NCBI GenBank assembly: GCA_030141605.1
Contig: JAQGDQ010000602.1
Location: forward strand, 67,461 to 131,460
From: Tubiluchus corallicola
Taxonomy: Eukaryota > Priapulida > Priapulimorpha > Priapulimorphida > Tubiluchidae
Direction: 5' to 3'
Length of the DNA stretch: 64,000 nucleotides
Numbering within the stretch: position 1 is the stretch's first letter; the number at the start of each line of letters is the position of its first letter. Positions 12,001 through 22,919 of the stretch are shown here, in pieces. Under the pieces are notes generated by a model. It had not been told where the DNA came from and made no database searches. It saw only the letters and a program-made list of their open reading frames with translations. A program made the translations under genes and the position numbers.

Positions 12001-15000
12001 CATCAAATATAAACTGCAGAGAATCTTTACAATGTCTAGATCATCATATCAGACTAGAAATTAAAAAGCTGATATCCAACATCTGGACAGTGTAACAGCC
12101 TACTGTCTTACTGCATTCTGCTAATAAACATTGAATCACCTGAGTATGTAAGTACGGGCTAACAAATTTAAATGTAGGCTTCACTCAATGCCTAAAAGGT
12201 GGCAGCACATGACAGTGTATCAGTTTATCTCCAATACCAATTGTGACAAAAAGTAGCTTCGCATTACTATTTATAGTTCTAACTACAATAGACATTGCGA
12301 AACCCGAATAAAACACAGATTTTATTAATAATTATTAATAACAATTAATAAGAATATAATAATAATAATAATTGATAAGAATAATAATAATAATAACAAG
12401 AAAAATTCTTCTGTTTTAGAAATCTATTTTGCTTTTATTAACATGTTTTCGTAACACATTACAGGTTTCCTCTTTGGTGTGAACGTAAGAAATGCAGTCA
12501 AACCTCGTTATAACCCTACCTCCCCCCCCCCCATAATGCCAACCTCGCTTAACACCCATATTTTTAACGAAATAAAATGTCTATGTTTGCAAAGACATGT
12601 TTGTATTCATGCATCTTGTTATAATTCGGTGGTATATATATATATATAAGAGTCGAGGCTACAGCTCCGACGATGGCAGCATTTGTGGAGATCTATATAT
12701 TAAACGAATGGTCTCGATCTAGTGTCGTGCCATTGGGAGTTTATTTTTGAATCGGGCCCACTGGGACGAATGCGGGACAAAAAACCTCCAAAAATGGCAA
12801 TTTTTTGGCCATTTTTTGCAAAGCTTATACCTCTTATTTCTGGAGAATGGGCCATGGGTGGTGCTGGCCATGGATAGATGGCCATTTAACAGTGGGTGTA
12901 GTAGGTGTATTTAAAATTCGCGAGAGGGCCACGGCGTCTCACAAAGGGCGTTTTCCCGGACCCAACTTGCGATTTTTTCGAAATTTTGGTCAAACAGCCT
13001 GCAGAAAAAATGTTCTAGCGGCGCTTGGTGGAACTTTCGGAAGGAGATATATGGCTCTTTAGAAAGAGCAAGAACAGGGCTACACGATGATTGGGCTATA
13101 TTTAGGACACATCCACCAAGAGGAGCGCCGACGAGTTAATTAGATGTTCTATTTTTACTTGGAAAACTGCTGACGCAAAGCCATTGTTCTGGCGTCATCC
13201 ATTATACGCTGCAGCTTGCTTTGCGTTATAAATGAGGACCATGTAGCATGTTCGCGTACTATTGATTATAAGTGTATTTATACGCAAATTTTTTTGCGGG
13301 GCCTAGGCCAGTCTTGTTATAATGCCAAAGTCTTGTGATCGATATAAAGAGGTTTTACTGTATGGAACATCTTTTGATTAATTGATCCACGTGTCAGTAT
13401 GAAATCTGTGTTTAATTGAAATCTTGTGTCATTGCTAAATGTTTGAAACGGTCTGATAAATTTGTTACAATAAACCTTTTCATTGTGCACAGTTGCTGCA
13501 GGTCAAAGGTTAAGCGTATCAGCAAATCGTCTTAACTACAACCGCCACGTGACATGTGGGTAAAGTAAAACTGTTTGCCTCATCAGCTCAGTAACTTCAG
13601 TTGCTTAACGTAAAATTTACTTAATTATTCATTAGTCTGTGCGTAGAGTGATATACTAGCAGTATCTTGCTTGAGAACAAGAAAAAATGAACTAGATAAG
13701 GTTCTAGCTAGCTGTTAAAACTGTTACTATTACAACAGCGTGAGCGGCGTCAAGTGTACACAAATACGTTGTCTGCCGAATGTCTGGTACACTTAACCTT
13801 TGACCTTTTCACAATCAATCGCTAGAACTGTGAAAGGGCTTATTACAACGGGCATTGCTTGTAACATTCTGTTCCAATTTTAAGCTTGATCAAATTGTTA
13901 GAAGTACAAGGTAGTACGATTGCTTATGCTAACAGGTAAAACAGGAAAAAACTCTCATTTACAGGTGGATGTTAGTCCTTCTGGTCCGGCCTTAGATCTC
14001 ACGGTAAAAATTCCGATTGTGATTGGTACGATTCCCCTCCGAGAGGCGTTCTCTTGTTTCACCTCCTCGTTTCCACCACAGCCAATGGGATTTCAAGAAG
14101 ACAGAAACCAAACTCAACCGAACTCCGCGTTTCCACCGCAACAAGCTCAGGCAATGGGATTTCAAGCAAGCGGAATGGGAACTGAACCGACTGCACCGTT
14201 ACCACCTGGTTTTGAGAATTACCCGGATGCTCGTAAGTGTAGAAGTTTTAATTATTCAAAAGCAATTACTGTGGTGATGGTTGGTTAGTCAATTTAAAAT
14301 GCTCAGTCAACGACTTATACAAAAACAATGATGAACCTGCATTCTTAGGTAGTGATGTTAATGATAACGATATGTATCAATAGTTATTGTGTCGATAATT
14401 CCTGATTGTTGTATCAATTTGCAAAATTTGTTTTTATCATTATCGCACAGATATTATATTATTCTAGCAATATCGCTATTGTATTGTATTTGGTACATAT
14501 CACTGCTTATTGCTCACATTTATAAGATCGTTGCAGTTATTCATTTGTGCAGGTAAGCTACAAGAAAACCGGATGATTGTGTAAACATTAGTTCAGAATA
14601 AAGAATGTTCTAAAATATTGAAAACTAGAATAGTTTTTTTAAATCAAAGCTTAGATTAAAGCTACACGCGGCTCTATGAATCTACTGACATTGGCAGTGG
14701 CGCCTTTTTGTCACATGCGCGTGGCTGACAAATAGAAGGTGGTACCGTAATAACCGTGATCATGAACTGCAGTGTTAGTGTCTAACGTCATATGATGTAA
14801 AGCCCATTTTCGTGACATCATGCGTTTAAACGTACTTGACGCTCAAGTGAAAACGCCAGCCATTGCACAAATTGTGGTTTGTTTTTGATGTAAGCAATAG
14901 CTGCGTTCGGTTTCCGTTAATTAGCTTTCCATGCTAATTATTCAAATATAAGAAACACTTGCCAACTTTTTAAGCAAGAAAATGTATATTTTATACAGTA

Positions 15001-15659
15001 CATTAAAATGAGATTGAGTCTAAACAATTAACCAGTTTTCCTTTAAAAAAGAGTTATTTCTAAGGCTGTTTGAATAATCTTATTTTTATTTAAGATTGAC
15101 ATCAAGAATACAAAAAAAGTTCTATTCCAGAGGCTAGGCGTCAAATATGGCTAACATATTCACATGTGTTCCGAATTTTGAGAGGAAAGCTCAGCATGTT
15201 TTTAGATGTCACTAGTTCATCGGAAACAGTCAAGATGGCCGCCGAGCAATTCTGTAGCCAAATATTTAAATCAACAAAAGAAGTTACTGTGGGAATGCCT
15301 TCTGAAGCAAACTACCCCTTCAACAAATCGTGTTTATGTTAGACTTGCATCGAGCTGGCTTAAGAGCAGGCCCCTCAACTCCGTTCCCTTTATTATATTG
15401 TAAAATACTAAAAATAACTAGGCCCATTTCATTGGGAGTAAGTTAGCTTAATATGTTGCTGTAGATCTATTCTTTTAAGTTTGAAAAATTTAAAGCATGA
15501 ATTTTATCTTTTTGTAACGTAAATTCTTTCATTTTTGCAGCTCCTCCACAGTACTCACAATTGTTCTCTGGACCTGTGAATATAAAAGGTGACGATGACA
15601 ATGACTACTCAATGGGGAATTTCAACTATGCGCCGGTCTACCCATATTACGCTCAGTAA
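6009..15659 (+). CDS. ARRDC: alpha-arrestin (arrestin domain-containing protein), 8 exons
   Basis: Exons: 6009-6135, 7022-7144, 8178-8322, 8898-8979, 9448-9630, 9817-9996, 13965-14232, 15541-15659. All junctions are GT-AG, all phases match, and the 1,227-nt CDS gives 408 residues, normal for ARRDC2/3/4-type proteins. Residues 1-155 form an N-arrestin domain (YAGQIVSGQIVLELNKP; AKVHWTE; YTLPQDLPSSFEG; RPWKFNHTVKSPF). Residues 160-305 form a C-arrestin domain with a CCLCC motif at 171-175, YVPGQPIPITAEI and a VIGTIPL strand. The tail is rich in P, Q and G, with PPQY at 371-374, a PPxY motif of the kind bound by WW domains of NEDD4-family ubiquitin ligases. Inferred role: membrane-associated adaptor recruiting a HECT ligase to receptors for ubiquitination and trafficking. 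The start has good context (ACAATGG) after a 5' non-coding acceptor. The exon-4 donor at 8980 is repeated downstream by a tandem array. Confidence 0.95.
6440..6998 (+). repeat. dispersed repeat, copy A (inverted partner at 10.9 kb)
   Basis: About 560 bp in arrestin intron 1 matches the reverse complement of 10920-11545. Shared landmarks are TTGAAGTTGAGGTGCAGGCT, the AGTCAGCCATTGTTTC block and a terminal TTGCAAGCAC motif. The copies are moderately diverged and have no coding capacity I can name. The pair could fold on itself in the pre-mRNA around exons 2-6. Confidence 0.75.
7764..7845. repeat. short tandem repeat, 26 bp x 3
   Basis: Three near-identical units of CAACAATTGTGGTTTGTTT plus a short linker, inside arrestin intron 2. 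Confidence 0.7.
7890..7960 (-). tRNA. tRNA-like sequence, probably pseudogene or SINE head
   Basis: On the minus strand GGACTAG at the 5' end pairs with CTAGTCA at the 3' end (6 of 7). The A-box-like TAGCTCAGCTG forms a perfect 4-bp D stem (GCTC/GAGC). A 7-nt anticodon loop GTACTTA sits on four paired bases, and a B-box-like GGTTCAAATC follows. The T stem is mostly unpaired, and the implied anticodon ACT lacks the long variable arm expected of serine tRNA. I therefore read it as a tRNA relic in arrestin intron 2 rather than a working gene. Confidence 0.4.
8350..8787 (+). mobile_element. fold-back element with hammerhead-like motif (Penelope-like?)
   Basis: Two arms in inverted orientation: 8350-8565 reads, as reverse complement, like 8590-8787. 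Shared blocks include AACAGACCAGTA / TACTGGTCTGTT, and GCCAAATGTTTC / GAAACATTTGGC. It lies in arrestin intron 3. The right arm holds a CTGATGA...CGAAAC core. Penelope-like retroelements are known to carry hammerhead motifs in their terminal repeats and often sit as inverted or tandem pLTR copies, so a truncated pLTR pair is the best guess. No reverse transcriptase or GIY-YIG sequence is present. Confidence 0.6.
8699..8728 (+). ncRNA. hammerhead ribozyme-like core
   Basis: CTGATGA (8699-8705) is followed by a short GAC/GTC-type stem with an AGCAGCAGCTA loop, and then CGAAAC (8723-8728). This is the order of the conserved hammerhead boxes around stem II. The following CAT-TTGGC-ATG could be a small stem III, but I do not find a convincing NUH cleavage site next to it, so activity is doubtful. 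The opposite arm has a degraded version (CTGATAA...TGAAAC on the minus strand). Confidence 0.45.
8964..9318 (+). repeat. compound tandem array that copies a splice donor
   Basis: Two interlocked unit types. A 64-bp unit occurs three times from 8964; each copy contains GGCAGRATTGTGCA and then GTAAGTTG, that is, the last bases of arrestin exon 4 plus its donor. A second unit (about 71 bp, with GTTGCAGCRCTTGCC) follows three times. Both share the CAGTCTGGGAGAGG core. The array therefore begins inside coding sequence and runs into intron 4. Confidence 0.85.
10034..10546. mobile_element. Tc1/mariner-type MITE (TA target site)
   Basis: A 513-bp element in arrestin intron 6 with imperfect terminal inverted repeats (CAGTAAGTGCCATTTA at left, CAGTAGGCACTACTTA as the reverse complement at right), flanked on both sides by TA. 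The ends resemble those of the larger element at 47935-49693. Confidence 0.7.
10548..10830 (+). mobile_element. SINE-like sequence
   Basis: It starts with a B-box-like GGGTTCAAATCTC and continues with a block containing GTGACTAAAACACCTG and CTCGTCTTAGAGGGTTGTC. This is similar to 47580-47770, and an A-rich TAAATAAATAAACAAATAA tail closes it. The tRNA-like head, shared body and A/T tail suggest a SINE. Confidence 0.45.
10920..11545 (-). repeat. dispersed repeat, copy B
   Basis: Inverted partner of 6440-6998, lying in arrestin intron 6 and recognisable by the same GAAGTTGAGGTGCAGG block on the minus strand. Terminal GCAAGCAC-type motifs occur at both ends. No gene is seen. Confidence 0.75.
11550..12494. 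other. intronic AT-rich DNA, no feature
   Basis: Arrestin intron 6. It contains an AAT/ATA simple repeat at about 12325-12405; otherwise I see nothing. Confidence 0.4.
12495..13360. mobile_element. pogo/Tigger-like MITE with internal GC-richer block
   Basis: The left end CAGTCAAACCTCGTTATAAC and the right end, as reverse complement CAGTAAAACCTCTTTATATC, form terminal inverted repeats typical of pogo/Tigger-like MITEs. TA follows the right end; the left flank reads TG, perhaps a mutated TA. The middle (about 12640-13140) is noticeably richer in G+C and may be a second insertion. Short open frames in it match nothing I know. Confidence 0.6.
13490..13815. mobile_element. short TIR element, copy 1 (AGGTCAAAGG family)
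   Basis: The ends AGGTCAAAGGTTAAGCGTA and TACACTTAACCTTTGACCT are inverted repeats. The interior TTCTAGCTAGCTGTT block is shared with 54694-54982. It lies in arrestin intron 6. Confidence 0.65.
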
Positions 15660-16023
15660 TCGTGATAAGTTCCGAAAACTTTTCACGTGTGATGCTCACT
15701 TGTGATTTTAGCGACGCAGACAAATGTCTACTCCTCGCTGGGAGGGATTGTGATTCTGCTGAAACTTTAATAATTCTGTAGTGTAACTGCTGCCCATGCA
15801 TCATTGCCTAACTTTGCTTATATCTCATTGGAAGGTGCTGCCACCTTCGTTTTCGGATCATGTGCGCAGACTGCATAGTTTTCCTGGCATTGTTCAGAGC
15901 AGAATGGTCGGAGGTGTTCAAGTCACCTGCCTTTACGGTGAATACGTTAATAACACAGTGAATTCGTGTAGTATATATGGCGAATACTATAGTAATTACG
16001 GGACATTTGTACGGTGATATGAT

Positions 16024-16398
16024 CAGGACCTATTTCAGCCTAAGCGAGGCCCAGGGAAGTGGGGTGTGTGAGGCCCCCTCGGAAGGGGGGGGCAAAGCAC
16101 CGGGGGGCATGGTTAGCGCCCAGAAAATTTTTGAACTGCTGGAACGCCGGAGAAGCATTTTCGAAGAAGTTATACAGTTGTTAAAGGAAAGAACAATTGA
16201 AATAAAAACTGCTTTATTCTCAAGACCAGTCCTTAATACTTGTCAATACTTGCAAACAGCGCGCGTGCGGCAAGAGAGGGAGAGAGGAGGCAGTATGTTC
16301 GCATAAACCAAAAAAAATGTTACCGTCGCGCGAGGCCCCTGGAGGGTGAGGCCCCAGGGAAGTATCCCCACTTCCCCCCCCCCCTGAAATAGGCCCTG
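16024..16398. mobile_element. hAT-like MITE
   Basis: The left end CAGGACCTATTTCAG and the right end, as reverse complement CAGGGCCTATTTCAG, are terminal inverted repeats. The flanking octamers GATATGAT (16016-16023) and GATATGGT (16399-16406) match at 7 of 8 bases, fitting the 8-bp duplication of hAT elements. It lies about 365 bp past the arrestin stop codon, probably within its 3' UTR. Confidence 0.7.
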
Positions 16399-16655
16399 GA
16401 TATGGTTACACATCTTCACTTAAAATTATTTTTTGTGACTCATTGAAGGCATAATAACCCACCTCAATCCGAACGAATGGCTAGTATCGTTGCATATAGT
16501 GTTCCTCTTCAGTAAATGCCTCATCTCCATAGCAACTTTAATTTTACCAGTTTCTCAATAGGGGGAGCAAGTGTGAAGCAACCACTCCTCCAAGCACATT
16601 TTTTCAAAAGTGACACCTTTTCAACAATTTTTTAAACTCTCTTTTTCACTAGTTC

Positions 16656-16661
16656 AATAAA
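16656..16661 (+). terminator. candidate polyadenylation signal of arrestin gene
   Basis: AATAAA followed within 30 bases by a T/GT-rich stretch, about 1 kb after the stop codon. An AATAAA inside the hAT-like MITE (about 16200) is an alternative. No transcript evidence is available. Confidence 0.35.
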
Positions 16662-16967
16662 AGTCGAATGTTTTATTTTTTGTATTGTACAGCCTAGGAA
16701 GAATTTTCTGCAGTTGTTAGTTTATTTATGTACTTCATTTAAAACTGTTTCTTCCTTGTGTTTTATTTTAAACCACAAAATTAAAGTGTGTAATGTGTTA
16801 AAAATTCTTTGGTATGTGTCACCGTGTTCTTCCTCCCTAAACTTTAAAACCTGGTTATCCCAGAATGCCCCTGAACTGTACATGTGTAGGAAGAGTGCGT
16901 ATAAATTAGTAACTTCATAGTCACTAATAAAAGGATTTATGTATAAAATGTACTGACAAAGATTTTC

Positions 16968-17040
16968 TACTGTCTCTCTCTCTCTTTCTCTCTCTCCCTC
17001 CTCCTGTCTCTTTCTCTCCATCTCTCTTTCTCTCTCTCTG
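16968..17040. repeat. CT-rich simple repeat
   Basis: Imperfect (CTCT/CTTTCT)n tract. The arginine/glutamate-rich open frames on the opposite strand are its translation and are not genes. Confidence 0.8.
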
Positions 17041-17070
17041 AATGTGAAACTGAATGCAAAACGTAGAAAA

Positions 17071-17349
17071 CTTTTCCCCAGGGGGAAAATTAATGCTCCA
17101 GAAATGTTTGCGCTTTTGTGCATCAACATTGAAAAGACGTGGATCGTTTTCCACAGGGGGAAATTAATGCTTTAGAGAATTGTTTGGTGCATCAAAATTG
17201 AAAAGACGTGGATCGTTTCCCACAGGGGGAAATTAATGCTCCAGAAATGTTTGCGCTTTTGTGCAGCAAAATTGAAAAGACGTGGATCGTTTTCCACAGG
17301 GGGGAAAATTAATGCTCCAGAAATGTTTGCGCTTTTGTGCATCAAAATT
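17071..17349. repeat. minisatellite, about 70 bp x 4
   Basis: Four copies of a unit with CAGGGGGAAATTAATGCT, then TTTGYGCTTTTGTGCA, then GAAAAGACGTGGATCGTTT. The second copy is internally shortened. Confidence 0.85.
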
Positions 17350-17832
17350 GAAATAAAAAATTAAGGCAAAAAATTTAAAAATTTAAGATGATTTTTGGAT
17401 ATTACTGAGTTTTCTTATCCTGTTGTTGCAGTTCAAAATACTTTACGTATGCATAAATACATTCTTTTGTATACATTAGAAAGAAAGCTCAGTAGCACTC
17501 AGAAATGTTTAGTCTTCAATTTTGATACCCTTTACTACTATATATAGAGTGAATGAGTCCCGGTGAAAAAATATTTATTAACATGACATGTTTACCATTA
17601 AATAATTGTTACATTTACAATTGTTTTCAAATCTATGCACGACAAAAATTTACACGTAAACCCGCCATTCAGGCACACAAGTCACTGCCAATTAAAGCCA
17701 AAGGATTTTCGTAATGCGTACAGTGCACACTTAACAAAAATTTATACGGTACATATACTATATAAATCGTCGGATGCATTGATGTTACTGTATTATTGAG
17801 AATAGTTCTTCTATTTGTGTTGTGCTTAGTAA

Positions 17833-18092
17833 TTGTGTTTGGGTTTCTACTGGTGGCAAAGGAAGTGGTTTATTTATGTTGTCATTAGTAATTTTGTGGG
17901 TTTTTACTGGTGGCAAAGGAAGTGGTTTATTTATGTTGTCATTAGTAATTTTGTGGGTTTTTACTGGTGGCAAAGGAAGTGGTTTATTTATGTTGTCATT
18001 AGTAATTTTGTGGGTTTTTACTGGTGGCAAAGGAAGTGGTTTATTTATGTTGTCATTAGTAATTTTGTGGGTTTTTACTGGTGGCAAAAGAA
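17833..18092. repeat. minisatellite, 57 bp x 4.5
   Basis: Near-identical 57-bp units containing GTCATTAGTAATTTTGTGGG and TTTTTACTGGTGGCAAAGG. Since 57 is 19 codons, several frames on both strands stay open through the array; the repeated peptides are a by-product of the period. High unit identity suggests recent expansion. Confidence 0.9.
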
Positions 18093-18119
18093 GTCAGTTT
18101 AATTTGTTAACTTGCGAGT

Positions 18120-21100
18120 GAAGCTGTGGAATGAGTGAGAACTGAACATTTGATGTGTATGAAAGATTTCAAATGCGTGTGACACATGTGTAATGAGAGT
18201 TGACAGGTCTGCGTTTTGGAGTAAGAATGTTGTTAACTAAACTGCAGAAATGGGGGTTAAAATTTTTAGGTCGGACAGATACTTATAACTACCTCAGAAG
18301 GTACTACAAAAATCTGTGTAATGGTGATAATATATCTACTAGTTCTTGTCTGTTGATGAATATGGACATAATTGAAACTATTGATTTTGTGATATGCGAT
18401 ATCTTTTTTTGTTATTTAGTAGACTGCTGTATATTTGATAAGAGCAATTAGTATTTCAAATTAAGTTATTAGACGCAAGAAGATAGTTTTGTGATGTTTT
18501 ATATTTGTGTCATTGTTTAAAATATTTACAGCCGCATATTTTTTGGTTTCATAGATAAATTAATATATTGCCTTATATATGTATACGAAAACTTACTATT
18601 ATGTATGTTGTAATACTATTGTAGTAAAAGGTAATTCTGTATTGTTAAATATAATTTATTATAGTCGGGGCAGAAAGAAGCAAAGTGTGATTATTATTTG
18701 ACTATCGAAACATTTGAAGTACTTGCAGCTTAACATTTTTTCTACTTTTTACTCATGCCTTTTTAAGTTTTTATTTCCATTTAAATGTTATTTTTACAGC
18801 AAAGTGTGTCTGTTTGTTTTTTGTGCGTGTGTAACATTCTACATGCTGTATTTTACTATTTTACACTTCTTAACGTCGACTTTTTTTAACATCAGATTTC
18901 TCATTCATTATTTTAAACATTAATTAACTTCAATGATGCTGTTAAGTAAAATAATCCTGATATCCATAGTTTACATTACAATTGACATGTTATTGTTTTC
19001 ACACTTGTCGAGTGCGTGGTGTAATACACTTTATTTGTAAATAAAGATTATGTTTGTCTACTACCTATCTATATAGTATATATACTTCAATTTATGATAG
19101 TGTCACGAAGACGGATTTTGACCAACCCCTTAATGTCAGTAATACAACTGTACTTGTATAGCAGAATGCATGCCGTAATTTGACGATTCCTACCTGACAT
19201 TTCTGTCTGTACGGGTGAATGATGTATGCTTGCTAATTCTTATACATAAGTCTGTTCACATATCCTTCTTTTAGTAAAGAGAATCTGTTAAATGTCAGAT
19301 AATTATGCTAAGAAGAGTATTCATGAAGCCAAACCAAATAAGGAAATTTAAGGCGCGGTGTCACGTGACGATGAACTGACCCATTTGTCAGACTGCGCAC
19401 GCATGCTGGCAGGGATGCCGTGAGACCAGCTCGCAGCAGAGCTTTGGTTAGACTCCTCACTCATGAGCAGGACGTCTCGTAGATCAGGGGCTTTGGCATT
19501 TCTATACCTTTATTATATTGTGATGTTACTTAATAAAAGTGTTATTTCCTAATCCAAGTTTTATAGCTTTGCCATTACTCAAACGTTCATAAACAGCTAC
19601 ACACATCGCTCACATACATACTACCACTATACAAACAACCTAATAATTTTACTCTTTTTGAAGATTTGGCGCTACTGATTATGCTGTAAAGTTTATTTTA
19701 TACTCGTATTCTGGATCTTTCAACTTTTCTCGTCTGCTGTAATATTTCATAGCTTGTATGCCGCTTTATACCTCCCGAGACAGATCTGCGCTGGACACCG
19801 CACTCGTTACAACATAATGCCAATCTGAATATATAAAAGTGTAGTATCCATCTTGAATTTAAAGATAGTACCATGCATTTTTACAAAAGCACTATTGTCT
19901 TTGTAAGCAAATAGCCAGACATGCCCAATTAAGCACTACATCCACGTTTTAATGCCAAAGAAGACACCTAGATGCAAGCAAGTAAGTGCAAAAGATAACA
20001 TCCAAAATTCAGAGTTAAAGAGAAGGATTTGGGTTGTGGCATTTTCGCCGTCAGCTGCCACGTGGCCAGTTCTATTAATGCTGCAGGTTTCACACTCAAA
20101 ACACGTAACAAATGAGTACGTACCAGCATAAAAAACATTGTTTTGATAAAAGTATAAAATGGTAAGATGTACATATGCAGTAGAAAATTTAATTCTTCTG
20201 CCATGACCCGATGTCAGTGTCTATTAGTACTCACTCTCTTCTTTGCCTAATGTTTCTAATAACCATTTTTTTGTTGTCACAATAATAAGGCAAAATAATA
20301 ATTCTGTTATGTGAACTGAAGGAAACACAAGTATTTGTGTGATTAAATCCTCACTGAATACCTTTTTGTGCAATTCTACAGCTGCAAGCCATCATCCAAC
20401 ACTTCAAACCAAGACCTACTAGTTACGTTAGTATTGTGGACGTACCAGAATCTAGCTAATTATCTGGGATAAATCTCTAAGATGAAACAATTAATTGGTG
20501 GAGGTGTTCAGAAGTGTACACAAGCTTCCTGTACGAGGTAAATAGGCAAATGTAATTGCGTCATGCAAAACAATGGCAGACTTATCCTGATGACCAGCCC
20601 TCGATTTAGTATACCGTTTCAACATTGCTTAAATTCGGTTGCTAACCCCTCACCACTATAATTCAGCTATTCCTCTCACTTTAGCACCGGGATGTGTCCA
20701 GAAACCCATTTCAATATATGTTATTCTGTTAATTTGATAGTGTATGTGTGGGTTAATTTGTAAAAATATCCTATAGCCTTTACTTCTGAATCGGAAGGAC
20801 CAGCTGTATTAAATAACGGATCAATACTCAATTTTCCTTCTAAATTCATGGTTACATTGTGGTTAAAGTACTATTTCTCACTTGATGCGTTGAAAGATTT
20901 ATATAGTCTTACCTCTTGTTGCGCTGGGCCGCGCAGTAATTTTCATCAATTTTGAAATACCCTGGTTATGGTCCCAGGTGACCTCATGGATTACTGTTCG
21001 TATAATACGATCTGCATATAAATCGAGAAGCACTAAAAGGCCCTCTGGCGTGATTAGGCACAAGTTTTCTGAAAGTTGTAAATCTGTACAGAATTTTCTT

Positions 21101-21370
21101 TGCATTGACTTCAACCCTATTTCATTAAATTAGTTAGCCGAAAGTTTAGCTCTTTTTAATGACAATGCGACTGAAGCTAACAAATCCAACTTAATCCATC
21201 ACGGATGTTAATCAGTTAATCAGCATTGAAGTTGCCGAATGAACATTTTTCCGATATTTGCATAATTATTCAATGTTAAGGTTATTTGACAAGAACAGTA
21301 GCCAGAGTTGAGTAGCTAATATGACACTAAAGTAAATTGTATCCTAATATCCTATACATGTAGTTTCAAA
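18120..21370. other. gene-poor AT-rich interval
   Basis: No splice-supported exons or recognisable domains. 19101-19610 contains a TGTCACGAAGACGG start and later an AATAAAAGTGTTATTTCC block, reminiscent of a solo LTR. I could not find a matching short target duplication, so this is only a suspicion. Confidence 0.35.
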
Positions 21371-21374
21371 CGCA

Positions 21375-22790
21375 GGTTTTATCCTATTTCCTAGATAGAA
21401 TATTAGATCAAATATTAACTAGATCTAAAGAAATTAAATACCTCGGTATGTTCATTGATGATAACTTAACATGGTCTACACAAATAAAACACATAACCTA
21501 CAAAATTAGCAAAATCAAGGGCATAATTGCGAGGATAAGACTCTACATAAATACAGATGTACTAAAACTAATATACCATGCTTTGGTTTATTCTTATCTT
21601 CACTATGGGATTCTTGCCTGGGGCACTGCATCTTCAAATACTTTAAAACCGATACAAACTCATCAGAACATTATAGTTAAGCTGATGACATTTTCTGGTA
21701 GACGGGAACATGCAACGCCATCCTACATTAAATTGGGCCTCTTAAAACTGAATGATATCTACAAACTCGAGCTTGCAAAACTTGTAAACAAATTTAAGAA
21801 TAACTTACTACCAAAATTGTTTCTAAATTACTATAAGCCAGCATCTGACATTCACAGTTACAACACTAGGTTTTCTACTAGCAGTTCTTTCTTCATCGAA
21901 CGATATAAGGTGCAAACTCACCTTTTATAATGCTATATGTCCAATAATGAACATGCTTCTTATATTACAGGCAGAGAGATAGCACCACAGGTGGATTCAC
22001 AGGTAGCAAAATGGACAGGCATTTGATTTGGCACAGAAACAGTTGTGAAGTATTTTCAATGAGTTGCTTAGTAGTTCATAAATTTGTCACTTAGCTATGC
22101 CTTACCAGCTGTACTTACTTTATTGCTTGCATGTTCAGCTATGCACTGCCTGCATGATGTCCAATTTGCTTTATTAGCTTGATTGCTAATACAGACACTT
22201 GATTATTTATTGTGCATTTATATATTTTTTGCCTTTTCTTAGTACTGCTTAAAAACTTAAAATATTGCTTATTTGTTAAATCAGACAGTTATTTGTTTTC
22301 TGCTGTTATGATAATTAAATCTTGATGACAAATTTGTTATTTTTCAAATACAAAATTTTTTTGATTAATGTATTGCAATTGTCAGGACAATTTATTTTGC
22401 TTTTTTACCTTTTTTCTTTCTTTTTGCTATTTGAAATTTTATCTTGCAAATGTTGTTTTTCTGAACATTAAAATATTCTCTTTTCTCTTTTGTGTTTTGA
22501 ACCATATATAATTATGTTTTATGTTTGACTATATTTAGGAACCACTTTTTGTTTTTGTTTTTTCTTGTTGTTGCTGTATTTTTGTTTTTTTGTTTTTATG
22601 GACGTTTATGTATTTTTTAATAGTTGTGTTCTGCTGTCATTAGCGTCTTTTTGTTTACTGTCTTTCTGAGAAGGGTGGTTGACTCGATAACCTTTGGTTT
22701 TTCGCCACCCTTTCTCCCATGTTCGTTTGTATTTTTGTGTATTTTATTGTCAAATTATTGTAAATTTATGGAGAAAAATAAAAAATTACT
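21375..22790 (+). mobile_element. LINE 3' end (reverse transcriptase C-terminus and 3' UTR)
   Basis: The frame from 21375 to the stop at 21928-21930 encodes the thumb/C-terminal part of a non-LTR reverse transcriptase: KEIKYLGMFIDDNLTW, KISKIKGIIARIR and YSYLHYGILAWG. The catalytic FADD region is missing, so the copy is 5'-truncated. A T-rich 3' UTR follows, with a hairpin (AAGGGTGG...CCACCCTT, about 22671-22713) and an A-rich end near 22785. It resembles Jockey/CR1-group elements; the exact clade is not resolved. Confidence 0.8.
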
Positions 22791-22919
22791 GACTTACTAT
22801 TTCCATTCTCCACATTTCTTATATGGATATTTCCACATAATAATTTTTGTAATTAAAAAGCACATCACGCTGCAAAACTTGTTTCATATTTATAAAATCT
22901 TCGGATTTAAATTTTAAAC

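Noticed and set aside
16722-17154. Arg/Glu-rich coding frames at 17 kb
   Set aside because: They are translations of a CT-rich simple repeat.
17785-18121. Repeated peptides open on both strands
   Set aside because: The 57-bp period keeps any frame without a stop open; this is a by-product of repetition.
19101-19610. Possible solo LTR
   Set aside because: It has a TG start and a poly-A-signal-like block, but I found neither a matching CA end nor a target duplication.
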